A stretch of 64,000 nt of DNA from Platynereis dumerilii (lineage: Eukaryota > Annelida > Polychaeta > Phyllodocida > Nereididae). A program made the translations under genes and the position numbers. The stretch spans positions 3,652,452-3,716,451 of the forward strand of contig JAPTHN010000038.1 of the NCBI GenBank assembly GCA_026936325.1. Reading direction: 5' to 3'. Positions 36,131 to 45,964 of this stretch are shown here, in pieces. How positions within the stretch are numbered: position 1 is the first letter of the stretch; each line of letters starts with the position of its first letter. Under the pieces are notes generated by a model, which saw only the letters and a list, made by a program, of their open reading frames with translations, was not told the origin of the DNA and did no database searches.

Positions 36131-36265
36131 ATAATCCTAGGAACTAGGAAATCCTAGGCACTGTAGGATTGCGTTAGTGAAACAGTAAAATAAGGACGTC
36201 CTACACTGCAAGGACAATCTCAGATGTAGGACAGTCCTAGATGTAGGACTCTAAGGCTTGGTGAA
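36131..36265. repeat. TCCTAGGA-type repeat, second copy
   Basis: ATCCTAGGAACTAGGAAATC, AGGACGTCCTACACTG and AGTCCTAGATGTAGGACT, with TAGTGAAAC and TTGGTGAAAT blocks, echo the segment at 19126-19370. Confidence 0.5.
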
Positions 36266-36288
36266 ATTGCTTCATTTTTGTCTGAGCC

Positions 36289-36527
36289 AGCCGACCCTGA
36301 GTGCATGTACCCCTCTTTTCAAAAATTTGAAGTTTTGACTTTTCCAAAAATACTATTTCCAAAAGGTGCTCAAATTCCGCTCAAATTATTTCTAATTTCA
36401 ACCAAGAAACCTAAACTGTGAAAAGGTTACAAAAGAAGTCCTCAGTTGCTCAGTAATGTGATACCCATTGGAAAAGCCACAGATTTTTGAAAACAGGGGT
36501 AGGCTCACTCGGAGGCTGCTGGCTGAG
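36289..36527. repeat. Imperfect inverted repeat (~240 bp)
   Basis: AGCCAGC...GAGTG....TACCCCT.TTTTCAAAAAT at the left recurs inverted at the right with the same spacing and a few substitutions. The ends read TGAGCCAGCC and GCTGGCTGAGCCA. Likely a small MITE; no TSD found. Confidence 0.5.
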
Positions 36528-36702
36528 CCAGGAATAATGTCACTAAACTACAAATACATGAATTTAGGGTTGATATACAGGCCTATAATTCAATCCAACT
36601 TTCATTAAAATCGGAGAAGGATTCTTTGAGATATTCTAGTTTATTTAAAGGGGGGCTTATTTTTGTTGAACTGTTTAGTTGCGCAAAGTTTTGCACATAT
36701 CA

Positions 36703-36920
36703 GGGGCCGACCAGATGATCTTTGGGGGGGGCTATGGATATTTGTTGAAAAAAAAAGATTGTTTCCCACTTGACACAGAAAAAAAAATTCCGGTAAAAAA
36801 GTTTGTCGCGAGTGCGCGTGCGAAAAAAATTGTTCGTCGACGCGTCGCGAACGAAAAAAAAAGTTCGTCCCGGGGATAAAGTCCATAGCCCCCCCCCCCA
36901 ACTATCGTCTGGTCGGCCCC
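36703..36920. mobile_element. MITE with 3-bp TSD
   Basis: GGGGCCGACCAGATGATCTT at the left matches the inverted right end GGGGCCGACCAGACGATAGT, each followed inward by a G run. TCA flanks both sides (36700-36702, 36921-36923). The interior has A-rich and GCGCG tracts and no gene. Confidence 0.75.
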
Positions 36921-36923
36921 TCA

Positions 36924-38585
36924 TATTCAACTATATTTTAATACATGTATTTGATTTTCCATTTTCCGTGATTCCTTTTGTTTTTTGTACTGAACTATTG
37001 GCTCAGTAGACTTTTGCACACAAAGTTCAATTTAAAAAGATTATGTATATATATATGTATATATAAATAGGCTATACTTACTACATCTACCAATATAAAT
37101 GGATCTATTTTGTGATAACATCTGATTAACAGCTTCTTGTACACAATGACCATGATAACTGACAATGTATAAATAGGCATTGATAATTATATAATTCATA
37201 TGTATACATTTTTTCAAAAGTTATCTACAGGATGTTTTGGAAATGCTTATTTATAGAAGCTCATAGATATTCATGAGTGACGTCAGTGTCACATCAGTGC
37301 TGTTGAAGTCCAAAATGAAATAAAAGTTAGCTTTAACTTGAGAAAACTTCCTTATGACCAGCCATAACCATGTACTTGTATTTTTTTTTCATGGATCTTT
37401 GGCTGTCGTGGCAAAAAACTACATATTGAAAGGCTGGATAAAGGCCTGGCCGATTTGCTTTCCTTTATTTTTCAGTGCTTCAGCATCCTACGTCTTTCTT
37501 GAAGGTATACGTCCGGACTTACTGGTCATCATAGAAGCTAACTTTGCACTTTGTAGAATCTACAGAAAACCATTTTGCAAAATATAATGATATATATGAT
37601 TGAAAAAGAAAATTGAAAATTTGTTTGGAACCATTTCGTATTGCGTTTATAATTATAAACTTGAAAAAAGGAAAAATAAAAATAGACTCCTAATGTAACT
37701 CAATTCCATCACAGGACACTCATGTTATTAGCAACATTTACATGGACATTTTTGGTGCTCTTGCTGCCTGTGTCGATTTGAAATGTAAAATTCTAAAACT
37801 TTATTGAAAAATGTGTCTTATTACCTATTTACATCACCAACAACATACACAGCTGGGTGTGGTAGCTGTTTTTTGTATCGATGTCTTAACCTATAAAAAA
37901 ACTTATATATAAGTATTCTTAACAGTTCATCGATTCTACAAGATAAGGAATTTCTCTGGCGAAATGTTTTGCGTGTAAAACGTCACCAAAGATTGTGTAC
38001 ATCATTTTCAATGCAAAACTTGGCCTAAAAACCTTAATAAACATCCGATTTTCAAAATTTAAAAACCTGCATATCAATTAAACTCTTCCGAATTCAATTC
38101 ACTTATTCATTTTGCTCTATTTGCAATATTAACTTCCCAAAAACCTCTTCGGCGCATTACGCTGCAATGATGCAAAGTTCCAGTGAACACAGCAAACCAG
38201 TGGCATATTCACGATTTTTTTGTGAGGGGGGGGGGGGCATTTTTCAGGTCTGACATCACACACTATTAGTACTGTAAAACATGTAGTCATGTACACTATG
38301 CATGTAGCAATTAACAAACTAATATCCAAACAGGTAGTTTCACATAACAGAATTTTTTTTTTTTTTACACATCCTTGGCTATGTAATATTTTCATGAAAC
38401 AAGGGGAGGGGCTTTGGAGTTTTTCTAAGGGTATTTATTTCATAGGAATGCCCATTTTAAGACTTAAAAACCTTTTATTACATGCCACATACCCTCAGGT
38501 TCATGATCGATAGAGTACCATTTTTTAAGGGTACTTTTCTTGTTTATTACTAAAGTTATCGCAATTTTGCATCCATCCTATTTAT
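36924..38585. other. Intergenic
   Basis: No gene seen. A TATATA run lies near 37047. CAGTGGCATATTCACG followed by a G11 run at 38199-38238 looks like one end of a hAT MITE, but no partner end was found. Confidence 0.4.
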
Positions 38586-38593
38586 TGTGTTAC

Positions 38594-40647
38594 CAGTGCC
38601 GGATTTCCCAATAGGCCGAGTAGGCCATCGGCCTAGGGCCCACTGCATCTGGGGGGGCCCACTGCATCCAAATTCACGCGTACGCGCGGCGCACTTATGT
38701 TGCGTATATATTGCGTATATATTTAAGAGCCAATGAGCAGTTTACTGGAATTGGCGCTATATAAGTACTTAATATCCAAACATAAAAGTGCTAACTCTCT
38801 TGGGTCCATGTCTCAAGCATAACTCTGTCCCTGTTCTCATCACACTCATCAAACATTGCATGTGCCACAGCACTGACATTTACTTTGTTTTGCAATAGTA
38901 CCTGTACTTAAACAATTCCTACCTTCTTTAAAATACACCTTCATTTCACACCTTTCCTTGCAACTTTTGATCAATGTGCAAAACTGGGTTATATGCTTTC
39001 TCTCAGGCTATCCAGGTGGCAGCAGGGGCCAGGCACACTGACAACTGCTGCCACCACAATATGCCCATAAATAACTGTACAAAGTTCATTTGTTTTCCCA
39101 GCCCAGTCTTACATGTTCCATCAACAAGACACATAACCATTCTATTTGCATTTTATACAAACTCTTTCATATTAAAATATCCATTTATGTTTATCAATTT
39201 GCACCACCATGCCCTCCTTCACTGTCATATTCAGGCACACATAATCCTACCCAAAATGGCTCAAATTCCTGCTTGCAACGGGTTTTCTAGTTATTATTAT
39301 TATTGAACTTGCACATAAATTGAACACAGTTGCAGTCAGTGGCCCCCAGTAGAAACACATGGAGAGGGTCCTCCAAAGTCAGTGGGCCTCCAAAGTCGGT
39401 GGGCCCCCAAAGTCATTGGGTCCCTAAGCGGCAAATTCAGTGGGCCCTTTTAAATGATGCTTGGTGTGTTAAAGAAACACCAGATGAACGAGGCCCCTCC
39501 TAAGTTAGTGGGCCCTCCAAAGCAGCAAAACCAGTGGGCCCTTGTAGGCACAAGCTTAGTGCGTACAAGAAGTGCTAGATGGAGGGGGCCCCTCCTGAGT
39601 CAGTGCGACCCACAAAGTCACTAAGCTAGATGAAGGGGCCCCCCCTGGGTCGGTAAGCTAGATGAAGGGGGCCCTCCTGAGTCAGTGGGCCCTCCAAAGT
39701 CATCGGCTCCCCAAAGAGGCAAAACTAGTGGGCCCTTGCAGACAAAGGCTTTGTACGTCAAATAAACTTGTGCAAAATGGAGGGTCCCTCTTGAGCCAGT
39801 GGGCCCTCCAAAGCGCAAAACCAGCAGGCTCTTGTAGATGCTAGATGGAGGGGGCCCACCAAATCAGTCAGCGGCACTGTGAGTCCTTCAAAGTCTGAGT
39901 GTGTTTTTTTTAATTCTCTGCAATACATGGTTTTGTCTGAGATCCTATTATCATTCAGAGAACATTGTTGTGACTTTTGACCTATTATCTTTTTGCTCTG
40001 CAATGCTTAATTCTATCATAGACTTCTCTAATCATACAGAGAAAATAGTTCCGAGTCTTCTGACATTTGACATACGAAACATATTAATTTACTTTTGGCT
40101 TCATACTAAGAACATTGATGTGAAATTTGACTTTTATAATAGGATAATCATACGGAGACAAATGTTTTTAACATTTAACCAAGTAATTTACCTTGTGCTT
40201 CATACTGAGAACATTGCTGTGTCAGACATTAATCAACTAATTCTTTTTACTCAACAACATTTGGCGAATCTATCTTTAATTTTCATAATCTTACAGATAC
40301 ATTATTTAACCTTGTAAGTTTCAACCCAAAAACTCACTTGTTTGTTAACATCTTCAAATTTTGGCTGTGTAATTTCAAGCAATTTTAACTGTCAATTTAT
40401 ATGGTCTGTGAAATAATAAATATTATCAGGAAAATATCTTGTTTGGCACTAACATTATTATAGATAAGATGACCCTTAAAACTGCTCAGAATTAATTTCC
40501 AGCTACCTAAAAACCTTCAGCTTCTGGGGGCTTAGAGCGGCCCCCAGATCCCCGGCCTACTGGGCTTCGGCCCATTGGGCCTCGCAGAGTCAGGGGCCCC
40601 ATCAAGTGCCTTGGCCTAGGGCCCATCCTTATCTAAATCCGGCCCTG
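38594..40647. mobile_element. Non-autonomous hAT-type element carrying a minisatellite
   Basis: The left end CAGTGCCGGATTT and the inverted right end CAGGGCCGGATTT differ at one base. Both ends continue into GGCCTAGGGCCC-type sequence. The flanks TGTGTTAC (38586-38593) and TGTGTTAA (40648-40655) match at 7 of 8 bases. No transposase is visible. Inside are a LINE 3' end near 38728-38770 (GAGCAGTTTACTGGAATTGG, then CGCTATATAAG) and a GC-rich minisatellite. Its ends resemble those of the element at 4367-5873. Confidence 0.85.
39345..39870. repeat. Minisatellite of GTGGGCCCTCCAAAGTCA type
   Basis: Irregular tandem array with a core AGTGGGCCCTCCAAAGTC (also CCCCAAAGTC and CCTTGTAGGC variants), plus longer units containing CTAGATGAAGGGGGCCC. 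It is confined to the interior of the hAT-type element. Confidence 0.8.
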
Positions 40648-40655
40648 TGTGTTAA

Positions 40656-41056
40656 ATTAGCAAAATTTGTCTATGTAAATTATGTTAATGAACACATGAT
40701 TAGCTATAGAATTTTTATGAACTGAAAGCCAGGGCTCCCAGGGACAGGCCAGATGTGGTACCCTGCTGGTATTTTCATTTGCATTGCATTTGGAATCAGC
40801 ATTAAAAAAATGTTGTCGTTTATTGCTGTTACATTAGCACCAGGTCAGACAAAATTGAATTTTAGCTACTCAGATCTACCGCCCCAACAGAAAAACAAAG
40901 TTTCAGCCATAATTTATTTCATAGATTGACACAGATAAAAACAGAGATTGCAGTTTTTTACCTTCAGCGAACTTTCGTCAAAAGTTGTCCGTCCGCCGGG
41001 CGGGCGTCCGGGCAGCGGTCGGATAGATAGTTTCCGGCCAGGACTCAGCCCCTATT
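40656..41056. other. Unassigned stretch
   Basis: No gene seen. CCGTCCGCCGGGCGGGCGTCC at about 40989 is a short GC-rich palindrome. Confidence 0.35.
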
Positions 41057-41530
41057 GGATGAAATTTGGTACACATACATGTAGCCTGTATGGTCTAGTT
41101 GTGCCTTTTGATGGTCTGATTGATGGATATTTTGTACTTTTTGAAATTTTGAGAAAAATGTAAAAAAAACTATTATTTCGTTTCTCTGCCAAAACTTGGC
41201 CAGTATTACATGTACATGGATGAAAGTTGTTACACATATTACCTCCCTATCAGCCTGCCTCGGCGACCCAACGTCGGCCCAAAGCCGGTCCGATGCTGCT
41301 GACATCGGACCGACGCCGGGCCGACGCCGGACCGCCGGGGCACGCTGACAGGGATATATGATAAAGTTGTGCCTTTTGTGGGTGTGATTCATCGATATTC
41401 TATACATTTTGAAATATTGACCAAAAAATATTAAAATTATTTTTTGTTTCCAGGCAAAAACTTGGCCATCATTGCATGTTATACTCCATAGATGAAATTT
41501 GATATACATTACCTATATAATATTTAAGTG
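41057..41530. repeat. Tandem repeat, ~165-bp unit, about two copies
   Basis: GGATGAAATTTGGTACACAT opens a unit that runs through GTTGTGCCTTTTG, TTTTGAAAT and CCAAAACTTGGCCA. It starts again at about 41218 (GGATGAAAGTTGTTACACAT) and a third partial start lies at about 41491. The second copy is split by a GC-rich palindromic insertion at 41245-41353. Confidence 0.75.
41245..41353. mobile_element. GC-rich palindromic mini-element
   Basis: Ends CCCTATCAGCCTGCC and the inverted CCCTGTCAGCGTGCC. The interior is built from CGACGCCGG and CCGGTCCGATG-type palindromes around a centre near 41297. It interrupts the second unit of the tandem repeat, which dates it after the duplication. Superfamily unknown. 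Confidence 0.65.
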
Positions 41531-42725
41531 CCTCGTGGTGGTCTGCTTCATAGTTCTTTTTAAGGCTTTTTAAATATTCCCACCCATAGCTCTAAACTTA
41601 TTCCTTGTCTATGCATGAAACTGATCCATAATATTGTGTAAATTGGTCCGGTAAGGCCTTTCCATCATTCAACAAACCCCGGCAGGCAGACAGGCATATA
41701 TAGATAATTTCAGACCAAGCTTGGGCCATTGTTGCAAATACTTCATGCAATTTGCTTCAAATCAATTTTATGGTGTAATGGTGACTTTTAATGGTGTTTT
41801 TTCACTGAAGGTTTGCTGCTACGCAGCTTATTTTTAGTCATGCCTGCCATCCTGAGAAAATGAAATATTCAATTATGTCGGGCCTTTTAAAATTATGCTG
41901 GAAGATCAGGGTTATGCTAATGTAAGTGGGGTTGGAATTAGTAGTAAATCATTTTATGCACACTGATCTGATGTTTGATTGTTTGTGATGTCTTGTGACT
42001 TGTGTCAACCGGATATACGCTGAAGTGACCATCGCTAAGTTACTTCCTTTTGTTTGAGTCCGTCAAGTATTACTTCAAATTCAATGCTATAAAATGGATA
42101 TTCTCTTTGATTCCTTCATCATGCAATGTTATTTTGAACTGAGTATATTTATGACATAGTTTCCGCATCATAAAATTAGAATTATTTCATGACATAGTTT
42201 TCACACCATAAAATTAGAATCATAATAGCAGTAGTCAGTCACATACAAAACATTGCAAAAGGCTAATGTGTCTTTTTTTATGCCAGACGAACTTTAGACT
42301 GTTATCTTGCTGTCTAGAAACCATTGGCAACCACCACCCACAGAACAACACGCTCTTGTAGAATCAGGTCATTTTCCCAACAGTTTCGCTTTCATGGTCG
42401 CTGGGGCTTTTGAAATGAAATCAACCAGCTTATTCTGATATTCACGGAGACTGCAGGATAGCACCTTAATTATCAGGTAATTAAACCATTTCAATTGTTC
42501 TATGTTGCCATTAGGCATATACATCCTATACGGATTCCTGCCAGTCGCCTGTGCCGTACTTTGACGTGTTTAATGAATGTGGGGCCAGGTTGTGTGGCTT
42601 CTGTGGCAGGTGTTACTGAGGGTTGTGCTCTAAAAATAATCAATATATTGTCTATTCTGAAAGTTCCCATTAATTATGTTTAAGGCAATGCCCATGTCCA
42701 TAGCAAGTACGAGTACGTGTTGCAA
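41531..42725. other. Intergenic
   Basis: No gene seen. A TTTCCGCATCATAAAATTAGAA-like block at about 42160 is repeated at about 42198. Confidence 0.35.
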
Positions 42726-42843
42726 GTATAGGTTATTCACCACGTTATCGGGAACATATATTATGTGATTTATCTACCGCGGCCTTCAGCCCGAGTTGTG
42801 ATAAACACACATTCCCAATCCCAGGGTGAATAGGCTAACCGGC
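42726..42843. repeat. Imperfect inverted repeat
   Basis: GGTTATTCACC at the left pairs with GGTGAATAGGCTAACC at the right. Between them, GGGAACATATATTATGTGATTTATC and GATAAACACACATTCCC also pair in part. Probably a small MITE; no TSD seen. Confidence 0.45.
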
Positions 42844-43616
42844 CTATACCATATGACAAACACTAACTCAGGTACACATGACGGTTTGGGACAGTAAGTG
42901 GACAAAGAATACAGGAATTATCGCAATGAAATAATGATTGGCTGATAGAGGTGTCAAATGGCATAACATGTAAGCCTAATGCCTAGTTCTCACGACGGCG
43001 ATTTGAGAGCGGCGCGTCAAGAGAAGTCATTTCTTGGAAAGTTGTGGCGTAGAACGTTGGTTGAGGCACGTTACGTAATCAATTAGTGTCATGTGCGGCG
43101 CTTAAAGTTTGTAACCGCGGTGAGTCTTGAGGTGTCCGCGGCGCTGCTTAAGCTTTCTTCGCCGCGTTCCGCCTCTCTTGCCTCAGCGCAGTTCCAAACA
43201 CACTCGTCGCACTTTGTTTTGGAATTCGGCAAGGCTGCTTTTACTTCGCCAAATGTTGTTTCCTGTTACGCCGCTGATGGTTGTGAGGCAGCTACGTCTG
43301 AAATTGGCGACCTGCGACGCATCAGGAAACCTTCGGCGTACACCCGAGGTAAGATGCGCCGCTGAAAATGACAGCCTCGCCGACGACTGTAACGATGCAA
43401 CGCCGCATTTAGGTACTTGTTACTGCGTACCTTGATGGTTCATCGTCGCACATTCATTCATACAGCGCCGAGGACATTACAGGCGCGTCGATGCTGACCT
43501 TCTTCGTCGTCCTTGCCTTAAGCAGCGACGAAGGTCTCTTAAGCATCGACGAAGGTCTCTTGTTGCAGCGCTGCGGCAAAGTGTGTTTCGCTGCTGCAGG
43601 AGTCACTTTTGGTCAT

Positions 43617-43624
43617 TATAAAAA
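43617..43624 (+). promoter_or_regulatory. TATA box of the Harbinger transposase gene
   Basis: TATAAAAA, 79 bases before the ATG at 43703, so transcription would start near 43650 with a short leader. Confidence 0.6.
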
Positions 43625-43702
43625 GGGACACAGAGGACCTCCTTGCTTCATTTGCTGATTGCCCTTCAATGAGAACACAACGACTGCCTACTGAACATAT
43701 GC

Positions 43703-44977
43703 ATGATGAATGAAGAAGAAATTATTGTTGTGGCTGGTGCTGCTGCTGCTGCTATCGGAGCTGTCTATTTGAGACACAGGAGGAGGAGGGCCAGGAGACA
43801 GAAAAGGTGGTGGATTCGCAACTGGTTGCTGCAGAGGGAACAACATGGTCACTACCATCAACTGATGCCTGAACTGCAAGTCAATGACGTGTCCGGCTAC
43901 TACAACTACACTAGAATGCCCCCTGACATCTTTGCTGAACTCCTGGAAGCTGTTGGACCACTCATCACTAAGCAAGACACCAACATGAGGAGGGCTTTGG
44001 AACCTGGTCTGAAGTTGGCTATCACCCTGCGGTACATGGCAACAGGAAACAGCTACAAGTCCCTAGCTTATGCTTTCCGTGTGGCACCCAACACCATCTG
44101 CAACTTCATCCCTGAGGTCTGCCTTGCCATCGTTCATGCCTTCGAAAAACAGCTGGCACTACCCACACAGCCTGAAAGATGGAAGGAGATAGCCAAGGCC
44201 TTTGAGACGAAATGGAACTTGCCCAACTGCATTGGAGCTCTGGATGGCAAGCACGTCGCAATCCGATGTCCCAAGGCTGCAGGCTCCTTGTTCTACAACT
44301 ACAAGGGATTTCATTCCATTGTCCTGATGGCCCTCGTTGATGCCGACTACAAGTTCATCTATGTGCAGGCTGGCTGTCAAGGAAGTGCATCTGATGGCGG
44401 CGTCTTCAAGGACACAATACTTCGACAACTCCTGGACGAGGAAGATCTAGGCCTACCACCTCCAGAACCTCTACCTGGCACAGAAGACAATCCTTTCCCA
44501 TATTACATCGTGGGTGACGAGGCATTTCCCCTGAAGACATGGCTGCTCAAACCAGTGCCAAGAAGGAACCTTGACATTGCTTCCAGAGTCTACAATTACA
44601 GGATTTCAAGAGCCAGGAGAGTGGTGGAGAATGCCTTCGGTCTGCTGTCACACAGGTTCAGATGCTTCCTAACCACCATGCCCCATCGACCTACAAGAGT
44701 GACATACATCACAATGGCTGCTTGTGTTCTACACAACATTCTGCGAGACAGAGTAGGCGTCCACCATGCCCGTGACAATGAAGTGATGGACAGAGAAGAT
44801 CCACAGACACATGACGTCACTGAAGGAGTTTGGAGGGGAGACCGTCAATTAGGAGACCTAGGAGAACCACTTCGACACGGAAATGCCTCCAGAGATGCCA
44901 AGGCTGCTCGAGACTACCTACGTGACTGGGTCAACAGTCCGGCAGGAAGTGTCCCTTGGCAGTTGGAGAAAATCTGA
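43703..44977 (+). CDS. PIF/Harbinger (HARBI1-like) DDE transposase
   Basis: Single uninterrupted frame of 424 residues, a usual length for Harbinger transposases. The N-terminus has a basic stretch (RHRRRRARRQKRWW, about 24-37). The DDE_4-type nuclease core follows: D181 in GALDGKH, D231 in ASDGGVF and E309 in RRVVENAFG. CVLHNILRD lies near the C-terminus, as in the family. All three catalytic acids are present, so it may be functional. Members of this family cut and reinsert the element at TWA sites and normally need the element's second, Myb/SANT-type protein for nuclear import and end binding. That partner is the convergent gene here. The ATG at 43703 is the first in frame after the TATA box; a second ATG follows directly. 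Confidence 0.93.
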   Translation: MMNEEEIIVVAGAAAAAIGAVYLRHRRRRARRQKRWWIRNWLLQREQHGHYHQLMPELQVNDVSGYYNYTRMPPDIFAELLEAVGPLITKQDTNMRRALEPGLKLAITLRYMATGNSYKSLAYAFRVAPNTICNFIPEVCLAIVHAFEKQLALPTQPERWKEIAKAFETKWNLPNCIGALDGKHVAIRCPKAAGSLFYNYKGFHSIVLMALVDADYKFIYVQAGCQGSASDGGVFKDTILRQLLDEEDLGLPPPEPLPGTEDNPFPYYIVGDEAFPLKTWLLKPVPRRNLDIASRVYNYRISRARRVVENAFGLLSHRFRCFLTTMPHRPTRVTYITMAACVLHNILRDRVGVHHARDNEVMDREDPQTHDVTEGVWRGDRQLGDLGEPLRHGNASRDAKAARDYLRDWVNSPAGSVPWQLEKI

Positions 44978-45015
44978 AGAAGATGCAGACTATCTATTCA
45001 AAACAACAAACCCCA

Positions 45016-45031
45016 GGCCCTTTTAAGGGCC
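45016..45031 (+). promoter_or_regulatory. Histone-type 3' stem-loop after the transposase gene
   Basis: GGCCCTTTTAAGGGCC: a 6-bp stem with loop TTTA, followed by ACCAAA and preceded by CAACAAACCCCA. It starts 39 nt after the stop codon. It fits the metazoan histone mRNA consensus GGYYYTTHTHARRRCC (from memory) at every position, and the ACCA cleavage context also fits. I see no purine-rich downstream element of the usual CAAGAAAGA type. Function is inferred. Confidence 0.55.
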
Positions 45032-45087
45032 ACCAAATCCTCCCAATTGAGCTGGCCATGTACACATCCTATGTTGACAAAACAAGC

Positions 45088-45133
45088 CCAAAAATCAATC
45101 AATCAATCAATCCATCTATCAATCCCTCCATCC

Positions 45134-45192
<59 letters not shown>

Positions 45193-45291
45193 CAAGTCCA
45201 ATCCCTGCAAAGTGACGACAACTGCTTTTCTTTTGCTGCAGTGTATATATGTAACGAGCATTGTGTTCCATCTATCAAGCTGTCTATCTGC

Positions 45292-45324
<33 letters not shown>

Positions 45325-45411
45325 CAAGTCCAATCCCTGCAAAGTGACGACAACTGCTTTTCTTTTGCTGCAGTGTATATATGTAACGAGCATTGTGTTC
45401 CATCTATCAAG

Positions 45412-45444
<33 letters not shown>

Positions 45445-45530
45445 GAGCTATCTATCTATCTATCTATCTATCGAGCTATCTATCTATCTATCTATCTAGC
45501 TATCTATCTAGCTATCTATCTGCCACTTGC
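45088..45530. repeat. (ATCT)n microsatellite with a duplicated 90-bp block
   Basis: ATCT repeats interrupted twice by the same block (AAGTCCAATCCCTGCAAAGT through GTGTTCCATCTATCAAGCT, at about 45194-45289 and 45326-45413), 132 bases apart. It lies between the two convergent transposon genes. Confidence 0.9.
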
Positions 45531-45557
45531 CCTAGACAAGTGAAATTACAAAGTGAT

Positions 45558-45701
45558 GCACTTGTACTAGTGCAACCAACGCAAGTTTTAAAACCAAAGC
45601 ACTTGTACTAGTGCATTACATTTTAATTAAGAAATTCATGCACTTGTACTAGTGCAATAAAAATATGTTTATACCAAAGAATGCAGCACTTGTACTAGTG
45701 C
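45558..45701. repeat. Four copies of GCACTTGTACTAGTGC
   Basis: Identical 16-mers at 45558, 45599, 45640 and 45686, that is at spacings of 41, 41 and 46 bases. Each has GCACT/AGTGC arms. The sequence between copies differs, so the 16-mer rather than the period is conserved. Possible protein-binding sites in the region between the convergent genes. Confidence 0.85.
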
Positions 45702-45912
45702 AGCACTTGGTATGTTTTTGGGCAAAGAAAGGGGGAACTAGCACCTTGCTTTTATGAAGGTGATTACTTTTAATGAAGGCCAGGACCGGACTTTTTTGGG
45801 GGATTGTCAACGTTTTTTTTTGCTCTTTTTTGGCTCTTTTCGGTCAACACAAGCTCTTTTTTTTTGTCAACATAGGATGTGTACGTGGCCTGCCCTTTTG
45901 GGAGGATTTGGT

Positions 45913-45928
45913 GGCCCTTAAAAGGGCC
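45913..45928 (-). promoter_or_regulatory. Histone-type 3' stem-loop after the second Harbinger gene
   Basis: On the minus strand: CAACCAAAAAACTT, then GGCCCTTTTAAGGGCC, then ACCAAATCCTCCCAA. It starts 37 nt after the stop codon at 45965. The stem-loop and the following ~68 bases are an inverted near-copy of the sequence after the transposase gene, and the leaders (AGAAGATG.GCAG, CAAC.AAA) are also similar. No TSD flanks the pair, which argues against a nested MITE. Confidence 0.55.
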
Positions 45929-45964
45929 AAGTTTTTTGGTTGTCTTTGCTGCACATCTTCTCTT

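Noticed and set aside
38199-38240. CAGTGGCATATTCACG plus G-run as a complete MITE
   Set aside because: Only one end is visible, so it is reported only as a possible solo end in the intergenic note.
45016-45928. A simple nested MITE with GGCCCTTTTAAGGGCC ends
   Set aside because: No target duplication at its borders, the similarity extends outward toward both stop codons, and both copies sit 36-38 nt after a stop. This alternative is less likely but not excluded.
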